Assembly: GCF_002797395.1 (NCBI RefSeq)
Contig: NZ_KZ454943.1
Coordinates: 2,837,871-2,901,870 of the forward strand
Origin: Bacillus solitudinis
Lineage (GTDB): Bacteria; Bacillota; Bacilli; Bacillales; Bacillaceae_D
Direction: 5' to 3'
DNA: 64,000 nt
Shown: positions 47,156 to 56,909 of the stretch, in pieces
Layout: every line of letters begins with the position of its first letter
How positions within the stretch are numbered: the stretch's first letter is position 1
The notes under the pieces: generated by a model
Told to the model about the DNA's origin: nothing
Databases searched by the model: none
What the model saw: only the letters and a program-made list of their open reading frames with translations
Translations under genes and position numbers: made by a program

Positions 47156-49798
47156 ATGATGAAAAAGCTAACATCAGCAGAAGTACGTCAAATGTATTTG
47201 GACTTCTTTAAGGAAAAGGGGCATGATGTCGAACCGAGTGCATCTCTTGTTCCACATGAGGACCCAACACTTCTTTGGATTAATAGTGGGGTGGCCACGT
47301 TAAAAAAATACTTTGATGGCCGTGTGATTCCTGAAAACCCTCGTATTACCAATGCTCAAAAATCAATTCGAACAAATGATATAGAGAATGTTGGTAAAAC
47401 GGCACGCCATCACACATTTTTTGAAATGCTCGGAAATTTTTCGATAGGTGATTATTTTAAAGAAGAAGCAATCGAATGGGCGTGGGAATTTTTAACGAGT
47501 GAAAAATGGATTGGATTTGAAGCGGACAAGTTGTCGGTAACGGTTCATCCTGAAGACATGGAAGCATATGATTATTGGCATAAAAAAATTGGCATCCCTG
47601 AGGAACGCATCATTCGCCTTGAAGGAAACTTCTGGGATATTGGAGAAGGACCTAGTGGACCAAATACGGAAATTTTTTATGACCGTGGCCCAGATTATGG
47701 GAATGATGTATCAGATCCCGAACTATATCCTGGTGGGGAGAACGATCGTTATTTGGAAGTGTGGAATCTTGTGTTTTCGCAATTTAACCATAATCCTGAT
47801 AATACTTACACTCCTCTCCCGAAGAAAAATATTGATACAGGGATGGGGCTTGAGCGGATGGTTTCTGTCATCCAGGATGTTCCTACAAACTTTGAAACAG
47901 ATTTATTTATGCCTATTATTAAAGCAACTGAACTACTTTCAACAATTAACTATGGAGATAACAATGAAAATGACGTTTCATTTAAAGTCATTGCTGATCA
48001 TGTCCGTACGGTAACGTTTGCGGTTGCAGATGGGGCATTACCTTCAAACGAAGGACGCGGGTATGTTTTGCGCCGTTTGCTTCGTCGTGCCGTGCGCTAT
48101 GCAAAATTAATTAATATTGATCGTCCATTTATGTATGAGCTTGTACCAGTCGTAGGTGAAATCATGGTTGATTTCTATCCCGAAGTGAAAGAGAAAACAG
48201 AATTCGTTCAGAAAGTTATAAAGAATGAAGAAGAACGTTTCCATGAAACGCTCCATGAAGGGTTAAGCATTCTTGCTAAGATTCTAAATGAAGCCCAGGA
48301 AAGTAACAAAAAGATTATTGATGGGACCGATGTATTCCGTTTGTATGATACTTATGGCTTTCCTGTCGACTTAACAGAAGAGTATGTTGAAGAAAAAGGT
48401 TTAACGATCGACCGTGAAGGTTTTGAAATTGAAATGGAGGGCCAACGGACGCGTGCTCGTTCAGCTCGCCAAGAATCTGGGTCGATGCAAGTACAGGATG
48501 AACTCCTTGGAACGATAACAGTAAAAAGTACGTTTGTAGGTTACGAAAAGCTAGTAACTGAAGGAACGGTTGAATTTATCATTCATGATAAACAGCAAAT
48601 AGATGAAGTTGAAGCAGGTGCAGAAATTCAGCTTATTTTAAGTGAAACGCCTTTCTATGCAGAGAGTGGTGGCCAAGTTGCCGATACTGGTGTCATTCGT
48701 GGTGAAGGGCTCCTCGTTGAAGTTACAGGTGTTAAGAAGGCGCCAAATGGTCAACACCTTCACTCGGCTGTTATAAGAGAAGGCTTATTAAAACAAGGCA
48801 TGACCATTACGGCTATCGTTGAAGAAACTGAACGTGTTGGTATCGTGAAAAACCATACCGCAACACATCTTCTTCATCAAGCATTAAAAGATGTGCTTGG
48901 CGAACACGTCAACCAAGCAGGATCACTCGTCTCGGAAGAGCGTCTGCGCTTTGACTTTTCTCACTTTGGTCAAGTAACGGTGGAGGAGCTAGCAAGGGTC
49001 GAAGCAATTGTAAATGAAAAGGTTTGGAACACGTTGCCTGTCGATATCGCTGTTAAAAAATTAGATGAAGCAAAAGCAATGGGAGCGATGGCTCTTTTCG
49101 GGGAGAAATATGGAGAAACAGTTCGTGTTGTCAAAGTGGGAGATTATAGCCTAGAGCTTTGTGGTGGTTGTCATGTTCATAACACAGCTGAGATTGGGCT
49201 TTTTAAAGTCGTTTCAGAATCTGGAATTGGAGCAGGAGTGAGACGGATTGAAGCAGTAACTGGTAGAGGGGCCTATGAATTTATGAGCAGTCAAATTGAT
49301 TTGCTTAAAGATACAGCTTCTCTTGTTAAAGCGAAAAATGTGAAGGATGTTCCAACTCGGATTGAGGGACTGCAACAGCAAATTCGAGAACTTCAACGTG
49401 AAAATGAATCATTAACAGCAAAAGTGGGCAACATGGAAGCTGGAAATCTTGTTGATGAAGCAATAGAAATTGGTGGTGTTCGTGTCCTATCAAAGCAAGT
49501 AAATGCAGGTGATATGGATAGCCTTAGATCAATTGTTGATAAGCTAAAACAAGATTTAGATTCAGGAGTGATTGTTCTTGGATCGGTTTCAGGAGACAAG
49601 GTAAACCTTGTTGCGGGTGTGACAAAGGATTTAATTAGTCAAGGGTATCATGCAGGGAAACTTGTAAAAGAAGTAGCAACACGTTGTGGAGGCGGCGGTG
49701 GTGGTCGCCCAGACATGGCACAAGCTGGAGGGAAAAACCCAGACCAACTGGAAGAAGCTCTTGCTTATGTGAAGGAATACGTAAATACGATTTCCTAA
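47156..49798 (+). CDS. alaS: Alanyl-tRNA synthetase
   Basis: This class II synthetase of 880 residues charges tRNA-Ala and edits mischarged Ser/Gly. Catalytic domain motifs are seen in [34 protein letters not shown] and [12 protein letters not shown]. The editing domain has [12 protein letters not shown] (HxxxH) and CGGCHVHNT (Cys-x3-His), and the C-terminal coiled coil and Gly-rich C-Ala domain end with [16 protein letters not shown]. Two ATGs in a row (47156 and 47159) are both possible. It lies behind its own T-box and is followed 70 bp later by the ireB-ruvX genes. Confidence 0.97.
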   Translation: MMKKLTSAEVRQMYLDFFKEKGHDVEPSASLVPHEDPTLLWINSGVATLKKYFDGRVIPENPRITNAQKSIRTNDIENVGKTARHHTFFEMLGNFSIGDYFKEEAIEWAWEFLTSEKWIGFEADKLSVTVHPEDMEAYDYWHKKIGIPEERIIRLEGNFWDIGEGPSGPNTEIFYDRGPDYGNDVSDPELYPGGENDRYLEVWNLVFSQFNHNPDNTYTPLPKKNIDTGMGLERMVSVIQDVPTNFETDLFMPIIKATELLSTINYGDNNENDVSFKVIADHVRTVTFAVADGALPSNEGRGYVLRRLLRRAVRYAKLINIDRPFMYELVPVVGEIMVDFYPEVKEKTEFVQKVIKNEEERFHETLHEGLSILAKILNEAQESNKKIIDGTDVFRLYDTYGFPVDLTEEYVEEKGLTIDREGFEIEMEGQRTRARSARQESGSMQVQDELLGTITVKSTFVGYEKLVTEGTVEFIIHDKQQIDEVEAGAEIQLILSETPFYAESGGQVADTGVIRGEGLLVEVTGVKKAPNGQHLHSAVIREGLLKQGMTITAIVEETERVGIVKNHTATHLLHQALKDVLGEHVNQAGSLVSEERLRFDFSHFGQVTVEELARVEAIVNEKVWNTLPVDIAVKKLDEAKAMGAMALFGEKYGETVRVVKVGDYSLELCGGCHVHNTAEIGLFKVVSESGIGAGVRRIEAVTGRGAYEFMSSQIDLLKDTASLVKAKNVKDVPTRIEGLQQQIRELQRENESLTAKVGNMEAGNLVDEAIEIGGVRVLSKQVNAGDMDSLRSIVDKLKQDLDSGVIVLGSVSGDKVNLVAGVTKDLISQGYHAGKLVKEVATRCGGGGGGRPDMAQAGGKNPDQLEEALAYVKEYVNTIS

Positions 49799-49868
49799 TT
49801 TTAGACTTATGGTGTACAATGGAAGTAGAAAAAACGTTGTAAAAAGATGTAAGAAAGAGGTGTTCGTG

Positions 49869-50138
49869 ATGAGCTCTATGGACAAAACGATGCAATTTAA
49901 TTTTCACGATGACTCGGTCGATGTTGATGTCCATGAGGTATTACTTTCCGTGTATGAGGCTCTTGAAGAAAAAGGCTATAATCCAATTAACCAAATAGTT
50001 GGCTATTTGCTATCAGGGGATCCAGCATATATTCCACGTCATAAGGATGCTCGTTCGCTTATTCGGAAGCTTGAGAGAGATGAACTCATTGAACAGTTAG
50101 TTAAATCTTATTTATCACAGCACCGTACAGGAGAATAA
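49869..50138 (+). CDS. ireB: IreB-family regulatory phosphoprotein (UPF0297)
   Basis: This 89-residue protein of the DUF965/UPF0297 family has the conserved core [38 protein letters not shown] (given in parts) and [22 protein letters not shown]. In Enterococcus faecalis IreB is phosphorylated by the IreK Ser/Thr kinase and modulates cephalosporin resistance; B. subtilis has YrzL here. The ATG at 49869 is chosen because AAAGAGGTG precedes it. Its TAA is directly followed by the ruvX ATG, in the usual ireB-ruvX-DUF1292 order. Confidence 0.9.
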   Translation: MSSMDKTMQFNFHDDSVDVDVHEVLLSVYEALEEKGYNPINQIVGYLLSGDPAYIPRHKDARSLIRKLERDELIEQLVKSYLSQHRTGE

Positions 50139-50558
50139 ATGAGGATACTTGGATTAGATGTAGGAACGAAAACGATTGGTGTGGCTTTAAGTGATGAGCT
50201 TGGATGGACAGCGCAAGGTTTGGAAACAGTAAGAAGGCAGGAAGATGAGCCTGAAAGTGATTTTGAGTCAGTGGCAAGGATTGTTCGTGAGTATGAGGTT
50301 GAAACGATTATTGTCGGTTTACCCAAAAATATGAATGGAACAATTGGCCCAAGCGGTGAAAGTTGTCAAGCATTTGCGGACAAGCTAAAAGAATACGTTT
50401 CATCCGAAATAAAAATGTGGGATGAAAGATTAACGACAGTCGCTGCTGAGCGTATGCTAATTTCGGCTGATGTTAGTCGTAAAAAAAGAAAGAAAGTTAT
50501 AGACAAAATGGCAGCTGTCTTAATTTTGCAAGGATATCTTGACCACAAAGGAAACTAA
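50139..50558 (+). CDS. ruvX: RuvX/YqgF-family Holliday junction resolvase-like protein
   Basis: This 139-residue RNase H-fold protein has [19 protein letters not shown] at the N-terminus (first catalytic Asp), [11 protein letters not shown] in the middle and [15 protein letters not shown] with the second Glu/Asp pair, ending [18 protein letters not shown] with the last acidic residue. Relatives act in 16S rRNA 5' processing in E. coli (YqgF) and a junction-nuclease role is proposed. Length is standard. It starts immediately after ireB. Confidence 0.93.
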   Translation: MRILGLDVGTKTIGVALSDELGWTAQGLETVRRQEDEPESDFESVARIVREYEVETIIVGLPKNMNGTIGPSGESCQAFADKLKEYVSSEIKMWDERLTTVAAERMLISADVSRKKRKKVIDKMAAVLILQGYLDHKGN

Positions 50559-50580
50559 TTTTAAAAAAGAGGTGCGATAC

Positions 50581-50892
50581 ATGGCACAAGAAGAAAAAGA
50601 GCGCATTGTTATTCCTGATGAAAATGGCGACGAACATTTATTTGACGAATTATTCAAGTTCACTGTTGATGAAACAGGGAATTCATACATTTTGGTCACG
50701 CCAGTAGGTGACCTAGAAGGCGAAGACGAAGACGAGGATGTTGAAGTTTTTGCATTTCGTTATGAAGACCGTAAAGATGAAGAAAATGACATAGCCTTGT
50801 TCCCTGTTGAAACAGATGAAGAATGGGAAATTGTTGAAGAGATGTTAAATACATTTTCCGAAGAAGACGAGGAAGAAGAAGTAGAAGAATAA
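50581..50892 (+). CDS. DUF1292 family protein (YrzB-like)
   Basis: This is a 103-residue, strongly acidic protein with the DUF1292 core RIVIPDENGDEHLFDELFKF, YILVTPV and VEVFAFRYE, and a C-terminal run of Glu/Asp. B. subtilis YrzB sits in the same ireB-ruvX-yrzB cluster. Function unknown. The ATG at 50581 follows AAAAAAGAGGTGCG; an open frame upstream overlaps ruvX. A terminator follows. Confidence 0.88.
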   Translation: MAQEEKERIVIPDENGDEHLFDELFKFTVDETGNSYILVTPVGDLEGEDEDEDVEVFAFRYEDRKDEENDIALFPVETDEEWEIVEEMLNTFSEEDEEEEVEE

Positions 50893-50902
50893 CGTGAACA
50901 AG

Positions 50903-50938
50903 GGCCAGCTTCTGTATGAAGGCTGGCTTTTTTCTGTT
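50903..50938 (+). terminator. Terminator after the DUF1292 gene
   Basis: GCCAGC-TT / AAG-GCTGGC stem-loop with T6. Confidence 0.92.
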
Positions 50939-50945
50939 TTTCCTG

Positions 50946-50973
50946 CTGACAACCTCCAAAAATGTAGTATAAT
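50946..50973 (+). promoter_or_regulatory. Promoter of mltG and the downstream tRNA-modification genes
   Basis: CTGACA (50946-50951) and TATAAT (50968-50973), spacer 16 bp, 24 bases before the mltG ATG. Confidence 0.7.
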
Positions 50974-50996
50974 GGTACGGTGTAAGGAGGAGAAAA

Positions 50997-52148
50997 ATGT
51001 CTGATTCTAAGGAAAAACCAAGAAATCCATTATTAGAAGAAAGAGTTTCACAGGCGAAGGTTGTTCGTAAAATCGTCTTTTTTTGTGTGCTTTTTATCGT
51101 CATTTTAGGCGGGATATTAGCAATAACTGGCTATAATTATATTAAAAATGCTTTAGGTCCTATGGACGTCGAAAGTGAAGAGTTGGTCGAGGTTACAATC
51201 CCGATAGGCTCATCTTCAAGTTCAATCGGAAAAATTTTGGAAGAGGCTGATTTGATTCGGAATGGGACGCTGTTTCGATATTATGTTCGTTATAAGAATG
51301 AATCAGGTTTTCAAGCAGGAGATTATGCTTTATCACCATCAATGACAATGGATGAAATGATTATAGAATTAAAAGAAGGTCGAATTCTGCAAGAGGCTGA
51401 GCTCATATTTACGATTTCTGAAGGAAGATGGTTAGAAGATGTTGTAACGGTCATTGAAAAAGAGACAAGCCATTCAGAAGAAGATATAATGGCAATTTTA
51501 ACGGATCAGGAATACATTGAAAGTTTAATTGAAATGTATCCTATGTTGTCAGAGGAAATTTTAAATGAGGGTATTCGATATGCACTCGAAGGTTATTTAT
51601 TTCCAGCTAGGTATGATTTTATAGATGCAAATCCTGCAATTGAGGTCATCATTGAATCAATGCTTACTCGTACACAGTCAATTGTTGATGAACTAGCTTC
51701 AGAAATTGAAGAGAGTGGGTATACAGTTCATGAAATCATGACACTAGCATCCATTATTGAAAGAGAAGCTCAGACTTCAGAGGATCGTTATTTGATTAGT
51801 GGTGTTCTATACAACCGTCTTGATCGAGGGATGATGTTGCAAGTTGACCCAACTGTGGCTTATGCACTCGGAGAGCATCGCTATATGACGACGTATGAAG
51901 ACTTAGAAATTGATTCACCATATAATACGTATCGGATTGTTGGTATCCCCATTGGACCGATAGCCAATCCTGGTAAAGATGCCATTCAAGCAGCTGTGCG
52001 ACCTCAAAGAGAGGATTATCTGTTTTTCTATGCTCGTTATAACGGTGAAGTAATTTATAATGAGACGTTTGAAGAGCATAACCGTACACTGCGAATGTAT
52101 CGAGAAGAATGGGTTGAAGGCCAGAAGCAAGAAGAAGCGCAAGAGTGA
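50997..52148 (+). CDS. mltG: Endolytic peptidoglycan transglycosylase MltG
   Basis: MltG cleaves nascent glycan strands and sets chain length at the membrane. The 383-residue protein has one N-terminal transmembrane helix (FFCVLFIVILGGILAITGY, about residues 27-45) and a LysM-like segment (VTIPIGSSSSSIGKILEEA, YALSPSMTMDEMI). The YceG domain follows with LEGYLFPARYDF, the catalytic Glu in IMTLASIIEREAQ (about residue 255) and the downstream GVLYNRLDRGMMLQVDPT. AAGGAGGAG precedes the ATG. It heads a same-strand set with trmR, trhP1 and trhP2. Confidence 0.95.
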   Translation: MSDSKEKPRNPLLEERVSQAKVVRKIVFFCVLFIVILGGILAITGYNYIKNALGPMDVESEELVEVTIPIGSSSSSIGKILEEADLIRNGTLFRYYVRYKNESGFQAGDYALSPSMTMDEMIIELKEGRILQEAELIFTISEGRWLEDVVTVIEKETSHSEEDIMAILTDQEYIESLIEMYPMLSEEILNEGIRYALEGYLFPARYDFIDANPAIEVIIESMLTRTQSIVDELASEIEESGYTVHEIMTLASIIEREAQTSEDRYLISGVLYNRLDRGMMLQVDPTVAYALGEHRYMTTYEDLEIDSPYNTYRIVGIPIGPIANPGKDAIQAAVRPQREDYLFFYARYNGEVIYNETFEEHNRTLRMYREEWVEGQKQEEAQE

Positions 52149-52216
52149 TAATGATAGTAGGGGATGTGTCGTGTGCACATTCCCTCTTCTTTATCACAGA
52201 AGGGGGCATTTGTCGA

Positions 52217-52858
52217 ATGTTAGATGTTCAAGTAGAAGACTATTTAAAACGATTAGTTCCTACAAGGGGAAAGCAGATAGAAGAGATTGAGGCGTATGCT
52301 AAAGAAAACGAAGTACCAATTATGGATTTAGTCGGAATGGAAAGTTTACTTCAACAATTAAAATTAATTCAGCCTAAAAGGATTCTTGAAATTGGTACAG
52401 CCATAGGTTATTCAGCAATTAGAATGGCAGAGGCCTTACCAAAAACAGAGATTGTAACCATTGAGCGGGACGAGGAACGCTTTAACGTCGCCAATACAAA
52501 CATAAATAGTTTAGGGTTTTCTAAAAGAATTACGATTTTATTTGGAGATGCACTTGATTTAGCTGAAAAACTTGAAGAGCCCCCCCTATTTGATGTATTA
52601 TTTATTGATGCTGCTAAAGGTCAATACCAGCGTTTTTTTGATTTATATAGCAAGAAAATAGGCCCAGGTGGAGTAATCTTTTCGGATAATGTATTATTTA
52701 GAGGGCTAGTAGCCCAAGACAATATTGAAAACAAACGTTTAAGAAGCTTGGCAAAAAAGCTTCAAACATATAATCAATGGCTAATGACACATCCTAATTA
52801 TGAAACGAGAATTCTTCCAGTTGGGGATGGTTTAGCTATTAGTATTAAGAAGGGATAA
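52217..52858 (+). CDS. trmR: tRNA 5-hydroxyuridine methyltransferase TrmR
   Basis: This 213-residue class I SAM methyltransferase of the O-methyltransferase 3 family has the SAM motif ILEIGTAIGYSAIRMA (about residue 58), VTIERDEERF, FIDAAKGQYQRFFDLY and FSDNVLFRG. In B. subtilis YrrM/TrmR methylates 5-hydroxyuridine-34 to 5-methoxyuridine. The next two genes encode the U32-family proteins that make the hydroxyuridine, so the operon holds the whole wobble modification. The ATG at 52217 follows AGAAGGGGG; an upstream frame from 52145 lacks such a site. Confidence 0.93.
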   Translation: MLDVQVEDYLKRLVPTRGKQIEEIEAYAKENEVPIMDLVGMESLLQQLKLIQPKRILEIGTAIGYSAIRMAEALPKTEIVTIERDEERFNVANTNINSLGFSKRITILFGDALDLAEKLEEPPLFDVLFIDAAKGQYQRFFDLYSKKIGPGGVIFSDNVLFRGLVAQDNIENKRLRSLAKKLQTYNQWLMTHPNYETRILPVGDGLAISIKKG

Positions 52859-52868
52859 GGGTGATCCT

Positions 52869-53798
52869 ATGAAGAAACCTGAATTACTTGTAACACCAAG
52901 AGATGTGGAGGCAATTGCTACGTTAGCTAAAGCTGGTGCAGATGCCTTTGTCATTGGTGAACAACGATATGGTTTGCGCTTAGCAGGTGACTTTACACGA
53001 GAAGAGATCAAAGAGGCAACATCATTTGCTCATGCTAATGATAAAAAGGTGTATGTCGCAATGAACGCACTTTTTCATAACGAAAAAATTGAGGAACTTG
53101 CTGACTATGTTCGTTTCTTAGAGGAAGTTAAAGTAGACGCCATTATGTTCGGCGATCCAGCTGTGCTCATGACTGTACGTGAAATGGCTCCTTCGATGAA
53201 GCTTCATTGGAGTACTGAGACAACGGGAACAAACTGGTTTACGGCTAATTACTGGGGGCGTAAAGGAGCAAAACGCACAGTTCTTGCTAGAGAAATTAAT
53301 ATGGACGCGATTGTTGAGATAAAAGAAAATGCCGAAGTTGAAGTTGAGGTTCAAATTCATGGTATGACAAATATGTTTCAATCAAAACGAACATTAATTG
53401 GCAACTATATGCAATTCCAAGGTAAGAATCTTGAGGTGGAACGGACAGGACAAGATAGAAACCTTTTCTTATTAGATGCAGAGCGTGATGCTAAATACCC
53501 GATTTTCGAAGACGAAAATGGAACTCACATTATGAGTCCGAATGACATGTGTATAATTGATGAACTCGAAGATATGATCGATGCTGAAGTCAATTCATTT
53601 AAAATTGAGGGGATACTAAAGTCAACTGAATACATGGAGAAGGTAGTAGCATTATACCGTGAAGCGATCGATTTATGTGTGGAAAATCGAGAGTCTTATG
53701 AAATCAATAAAGAAAAATATATTGAACAAATTGAAGATATTCAACCAGAGAACCGTAAGCTTGATACCGGCTTCTTCTTTAAAGAAACGGTGTATTAG
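52869..53798 (+). CDS. trhP1: TrhP1-like peptidase U32-family tRNA hydroxylation protein
   Basis: This 309-residue U32-family protein begins PELLVTPRDVEAIATLAKAGADAFVIG (quoted in parts) with VYVAMNALFHN, MFGDPAVLM and the conserved signature SFKIEGILKSTEYM near residue 240. It lacks the four-cysteine cluster found in its neighbour, as I recall for TrhP1/YrrN. Together with TrhP2 it takes part in prephenate-dependent hydroxylation of uridine-34 in tRNA. The genes are 12 bp apart, and this one follows trmR by 10 bp with AAGGGTGATCC before the ATG. Confidence 0.9.
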   Translation: MKKPELLVTPRDVEAIATLAKAGADAFVIGEQRYGLRLAGDFTREEIKEATSFAHANDKKVYVAMNALFHNEKIEELADYVRFLEEVKVDAIMFGDPAVLMTVREMAPSMKLHWSTETTGTNWFTANYWGRKGAKRTVLAREINMDAIVEIKENAEVEVEVQIHGMTNMFQSKRTLIGNYMQFQGKNLEVERTGQDRNLFLLDAERDAKYPIFEDENGTHIMSPNDMCIIDELEDMIDAEVNSFKIEGILKSTEYMEKVVALYREAIDLCVENRESYEINKEKYIEQIEDIQPENRKLDTGFFFKETVY

Positions 53799-53810
53799 GA
53801 AGGAGGAACA

Positions 53811-55076
53811 ATGATGGAAACAACAGTAGCACGTCAAGCTCATAGTAAGCGAGTTATTACAAAAAAACCTGAATTATTATCTCCTGCTGGAAGTCTAGAA
53901 AAGCTAAAGATAGCAGTACATTACGGAGCAGATGCAGTGTTTATTGGGGGTCGTGAATTCGGACTTCGCTCGGGTGCTGATAATTTTTCAATTGAAGAAA
54001 TGCGTGAAGGTGTGGAATTTGCTTCTAAATACGGCGCGAAAATCTATGTGACAACTAATATTTTTGCTCATAATGAAAATATGGACGGACTAGCGGAATA
54101 TCTTCAAGCAATTGAAGGAGTAGGAGTAACTGGTATTATTGTCGCTGATCCGTTAATTATTGAAACCTGTAAAACCGCGGCGCCAAAGCTAGAGATTCAT
54201 TTAAGCACACAGCAATCTCTAAGTAACTGGTTAGCTGTTAAGTTTTGGAAAGAGGAAGGACTTCACCGAGTCGTTCTTGCCCGTGAGGTTGGTCTTGAAG
54301 AGATGCTTACAATGAAGAAGAATGTTGATATTGAGATTGAAGCGTTTGTTCATGGAGCTATGTGTATCTCATACTCCGGTCGATGTGTGTTAAGTAATCA
54401 TATGACAGCCCGAGACTCCAACCGTGGGGGCTGTTGTCAGTCCTGTCGTTGGGAATATGATTTATTTGAGTTAAATGAACAAGGTGAGAGAGCATTATTT
54501 AATCAGGAAGATGCCTCGTATACGATGAGCCCGAAAGATTTAAATTTAATTCAAGCCATTCCGAAAATGATTGAAGCAGGTATTGATAGCTTGAAGGTAG
54601 AAGGTCGCATGAAATCGATTCACTATGTAGCAACGGTTACTAGTGTGTATCGAAAAGTGATTGATGCGTATTGTGCGGATCCAGATAATTTTCAAATTGA
54701 TAAAGCATGGTTGGACGAACTTGAAAAGTGTGCAAATCGTGATTTTGCCCCTCAGTTTTTTGAAAAAGTACCGACATTTGAAGAACAAATGTATGGTAAT
54801 CACCCTAAACGGACAAAATATGACTTTGTAGGCCTCGTACTTGATTATGATGAGGAGTCACAAATTGTGACCCTGCAACAAAGAAATCATTTCAAGCCCG
54901 GCGATGAAGTTGAATTCTTTGGACCGGAAAAAGATAATTTCATTCAAAAAGTAGGTACCATTTGGGATGAAGATGGAAATGAATTAGATGCAGCTCGTCA
55001 CCCGTTACAAATTGTCAAATTCAAAGTGGAAGAAAAGGTTTTTCCGCAGAATATGATGAGAAAAGAAGTAAGATGA
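53811..55076 (+). CDS. trhP2: TrhP2-like peptidase U32-family tRNA hydroxylation protein
   Basis: This 421-residue protein has the U32 core KPELLSPAGSLEKLKIAVHYGADAVFIG (in parts), VFVHGAMCISYSGRCVLSNH and the cysteine cluster GRC...NRGGCCQSCRWEYDL that binds an iron-sulfur centre. DSLKVEGRMKSIHYVA and a C-terminal barrel domain (FKPGDEVEFFGPE) follow. Orthologue of B. subtilis YrrO/TrhP2. Two adjacent ATGs (53811 and 53814) are possible after AAGGAGGAAC. In B. subtilis udk comes next; here greA follows after 181 bp and udk is absent. Confidence 0.92.
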   Translation: MMETTVARQAHSKRVITKKPELLSPAGSLEKLKIAVHYGADAVFIGGREFGLRSGADNFSIEEMREGVEFASKYGAKIYVTTNIFAHNENMDGLAEYLQAIEGVGVTGIIVADPLIIETCKTAAPKLEIHLSTQQSLSNWLAVKFWKEEGLHRVVLAREVGLEEMLTMKKNVDIEIEAFVHGAMCISYSGRCVLSNHMTARDSNRGGCCQSCRWEYDLFELNEQGERALFNQEDASYTMSPKDLNLIQAIPKMIEAGIDSLKVEGRMKSIHYVATVTSVYRKVIDAYCADPDNFQIDKAWLDELEKCANRDFAPQFFEKVPTFEEQMYGNHPKRTKYDFVGLVLDYDEESQIVTLQQRNHFKPGDEVEFFGPEKDNFIQKVGTIWDEDGNELDAARHPLQIVKFKVEEKVFPQNMMRKEVR

Positions 55077-55159
55077 TGGTTCATTATAGAAAATTGATTT
55101 TTTCTAGTAATAAAATCGACTCAATGATTGAATAGAACGTGAATTTGTAATAGCATAAG

Positions 55160-55190
55160 GAAAGCGAGGTTAAACACCTTGCTTCTTTTT
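55160..55190 (+). terminator. Terminator between trhP2 and greA
   Basis: AAGCGAGGT / ACCTTGCTT stem (one G-U pair) with T-rich tail. Confidence 0.75.
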
Positions 55191-55257
55191 CTACATATGT
55201 ATCGAATTTCTCTATACATGGCAATTATTTTGGAGTTATATTGAGGAGTGAATGGCA

Positions 55258-55734
55258 ATGGCTGAAGAAAAAAAGCATTATATGACAATGGATGGAAAAC
55301 GTAAGCTAGAGGATGAGTTAGAGTTTTTGAAAACGGAACGACGTAAAGAAGTCGTTGAACGTATAAAAATTGCTCGTAGCTTTGGAGACCTTTCGGAGAA
55401 TTCTGAGTACGACTCTGCAAAAGAGGAACAAGCATTTGTTGAAGGTCGAATCGCACAGCTTGAAAAAATGATTCGAAACGCTGTTATGATTGAAGAAGAA
55501 GTCGGTTCTGCAAATGTTGTTACTTTAGGAAAGACAGTAAAGTTTATTGAGCTACCTGACGGGGATGAAGAAGAATATACGATTGTAGGTAGTGCTGAAT
55601 CTGACCCTGCCGAAGGAAAAATTTCAAATGATTCTCCAATGGCGCAAAGCTTACTTGGACGTTCTGTAAAAGATAAAGTGGTTGTCAACACACCAGGCGG
55701 AGAAATGGAAGTTGAGATTTTAGAAATTCGTTAA
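55258..55734 (+). CDS. greA: Transcription elongation factor GreA
   Basis: GreA rescues backtracked RNA polymerase by stimulating transcript cleavage. The 158-residue protein has the N-terminal antiparallel coiled coil with the acidic tip [20 protein letters not shown] (about residues 38-57) and a C-terminal FKBP-like domain ([31 protein letters not shown]). The ATG at 55258 gives the standard length and lies nine bases after GAGGAGTGA; the ATG at 55252 is too close. Its terminator also serves the convergent zinc-ribbon gene. Confidence 0.96.
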   Translation: MAEEKKHYMTMDGKRKLEDELEFLKTERRKEVVERIKIARSFGDLSENSEYDSAKEEQAFVEGRIAQLEKMIRNAVMIEEEVGSANVVTLGKTVKFIELPDGDEEEYTIVGSAESDPAEGKISNDSPMAQSLLGRSVKDKVVVNTPGGEMEVEILEIR

Positions 55735-55736
55735 AG

Positions 55737-55770
55737 AAAAAACTGCTCATCTTTTTGAGCAGTTTTTTTT
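55737..55770. terminator. Bidirectional terminator after greA
   Basis: AAAAAACTGCTCA / TGAGCAGTTTTTT with a T-rich loop and flanking A/T runs. Confidence 0.93.
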
Positions 55771-55788
55771 GAATGCGGTTTAATTTGA

Positions 55789-55995
55789 TTATCCTCCAAA
55801 AAAGAAATCAACAACGTTTGAAGCAGTAGAGGCTTGTTTATTATAAAACTCTGAATAGCCACAATTTGTACAATAAACAACGACAAATTTATTGTGTTGA
55901 ATATCAAACATTTTTGATAGACCTGTTCCAGTTGTGGCAATTTCCTTTGTCTCGGCTTTCGTATGACCACACTTAATACAACCTCGTTCTTCCAT
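55789..55995 (-). CDS. Small zinc-ribbon protein (COG3478-like)
   Basis: This 68-residue protein has CIKCGH near the N-terminus and CTNCGY near residue 43, a four-cysteine zinc ribbon, and a C-terminal Gly/Phe end (NVVDFFFGG). This fits COG3478, predicted nucleic-acid-binding Zn-ribbon proteins. The ribosome site AAGGGGGG precedes the ATG on the reverse strand. It converges on greA. Role unknown. Confidence 0.78.
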   Translation of the reverse strand: MEERGCIKCGHTKAETKEIATTGTGLSKMFDIQHNKFVVVYCTNCGYSEFYNKQASTASNVVDFFFGG

Positions 55996-56266
55996 TATTA
56001 ACCCCCCTTGGTAAATATACTTTATAGAGCGAATAAAAAAGTATTTAAAAGATTAGCATGGCAGCGTGAACGCACAACTTCGGACTATGCTTTAATGCTT
56101 CACTTATAGTATAAACGTTTGGAAAAAAAGGTTTCAACGTAAACTAAGTATATATAATCATTTATAGTAGGCATAGCTTAAAAAATGATAAATAAGACTG
56201 ATTCGCGTTCCTGGTAAACTTTTTGTATAATTAGGATGGATAGAGAAAAAAGGAGTGAACGAATAA

Positions 56267-56878
56267 ATGGGTGGAACTCGATTTGAATACCGAAAGTCAA
56301 AACGGTTAAACCGTTTCTTAAATACAGCGATTGGGATTGTTGTGGTTTTAATAGGTTTCTTCGCTGTTCAGATATTTTTTGGTTCGACGGAGTCTGAAGA
56401 AGTCGCTGTAGTACCTGAAGAAGAAAATATAGAGAGTGAAAATACAGAGAATGAAAACTCAATTTCAGATGAGGTAGGAAGCTCTCCTACCGAAGAGACG
56501 CCTGTACAAGATGAGGACGTGGAACAAGGTGAGGATGAACTAAATGAGGATGAAACTGAAAATGGGTTGGAACCTGTGGAAGACGGACAATGGCAGCCTG
56601 TTGGAACCTCACAAACCGGTGAATTCACCCCTGACTTTACAGAGAATAGTGTAAACTGGAATGAAATGACACGAGCGTTGCAGTATGCCACTGGTCTTAG
56701 CGAAGATGATATGATTATATTTTGGTTAGGAAATGGCGGTTCAGCAACGAGTGCAGTTGGTACAGTAAGTGCAAAAAACCAGCAAGACCAACCATACCAA
56801 GTTCGACTTGAATGGGTAGATGGTCAAGGCTGGCTTCCTGTTGAAAAGAAACAACTAGAATCAAATCCCTACCGCTAA
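56267..56878 (+). CDS. YrrS-family (DUF1510) membrane-anchored protein
   Basis: This 203-residue protein has one transmembrane helix near the N-terminus (TAIGIVVVLIGFFAVQIFF, about residues 21-39). An extracytoplasmic linker of about 75 residues rich in Glu/Asp/Asn/Ser follows. The C-terminal DUF1510 domain comes last (WQPVGTSQTGEFTPDF, VNWNEMTRALQYATGLSEDDMIIFWLGNGG in parts, VRLEWVDGQGWLPVE). B. subtilis yrrS is followed by the penicillin-binding-protein gene pbpI; no pbpI is present here. A wall-related role is inferred. Ribosome site AAAGGAGTGAACG. Confidence 0.85.
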   Translation: MGGTRFEYRKSKRLNRFLNTAIGIVVVLIGFFAVQIFFGSTESEEVAVVPEEENIESENTENENSISDEVGSSPTEETPVQDEDVEQGEDELNEDETENGLEPVEDGQWQPVGTSQTGEFTPDFTENSVNWNEMTRALQYATGLSEDDMIIFWLGNGGSATSAVGTVSAKNQQDQPYQVRLEWVDGQGWLPVEKKQLESNPYR

Positions 56879-56909
56879 CGAGCCTTTTAATACCTAGGCT
56901 CGTTTTGCT
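56876..56909. terminator. Terminator after the yrrS-like gene
   Basis: AACGAGCCT / AGGCTCGTT with T-rich tail, starting at the stop codon. It also overlaps the 3' end of the convergent DUF2536 gene. Confidence 0.85.

Noticed and set aside
50696-51103. A 135-codon reverse frame opposite the DUF1292 and mltG starts
   Set aside because: It crosses a terminator and promoter and reads the acidic codons of the forward gene as Leu/Ser-rich sequence. No start signal.
51796-52209. A 137-codon reverse frame opposite mltG
   Set aside because: It is antisense to the conserved catalytic part of mltG and without ribosome site or family resemblance.
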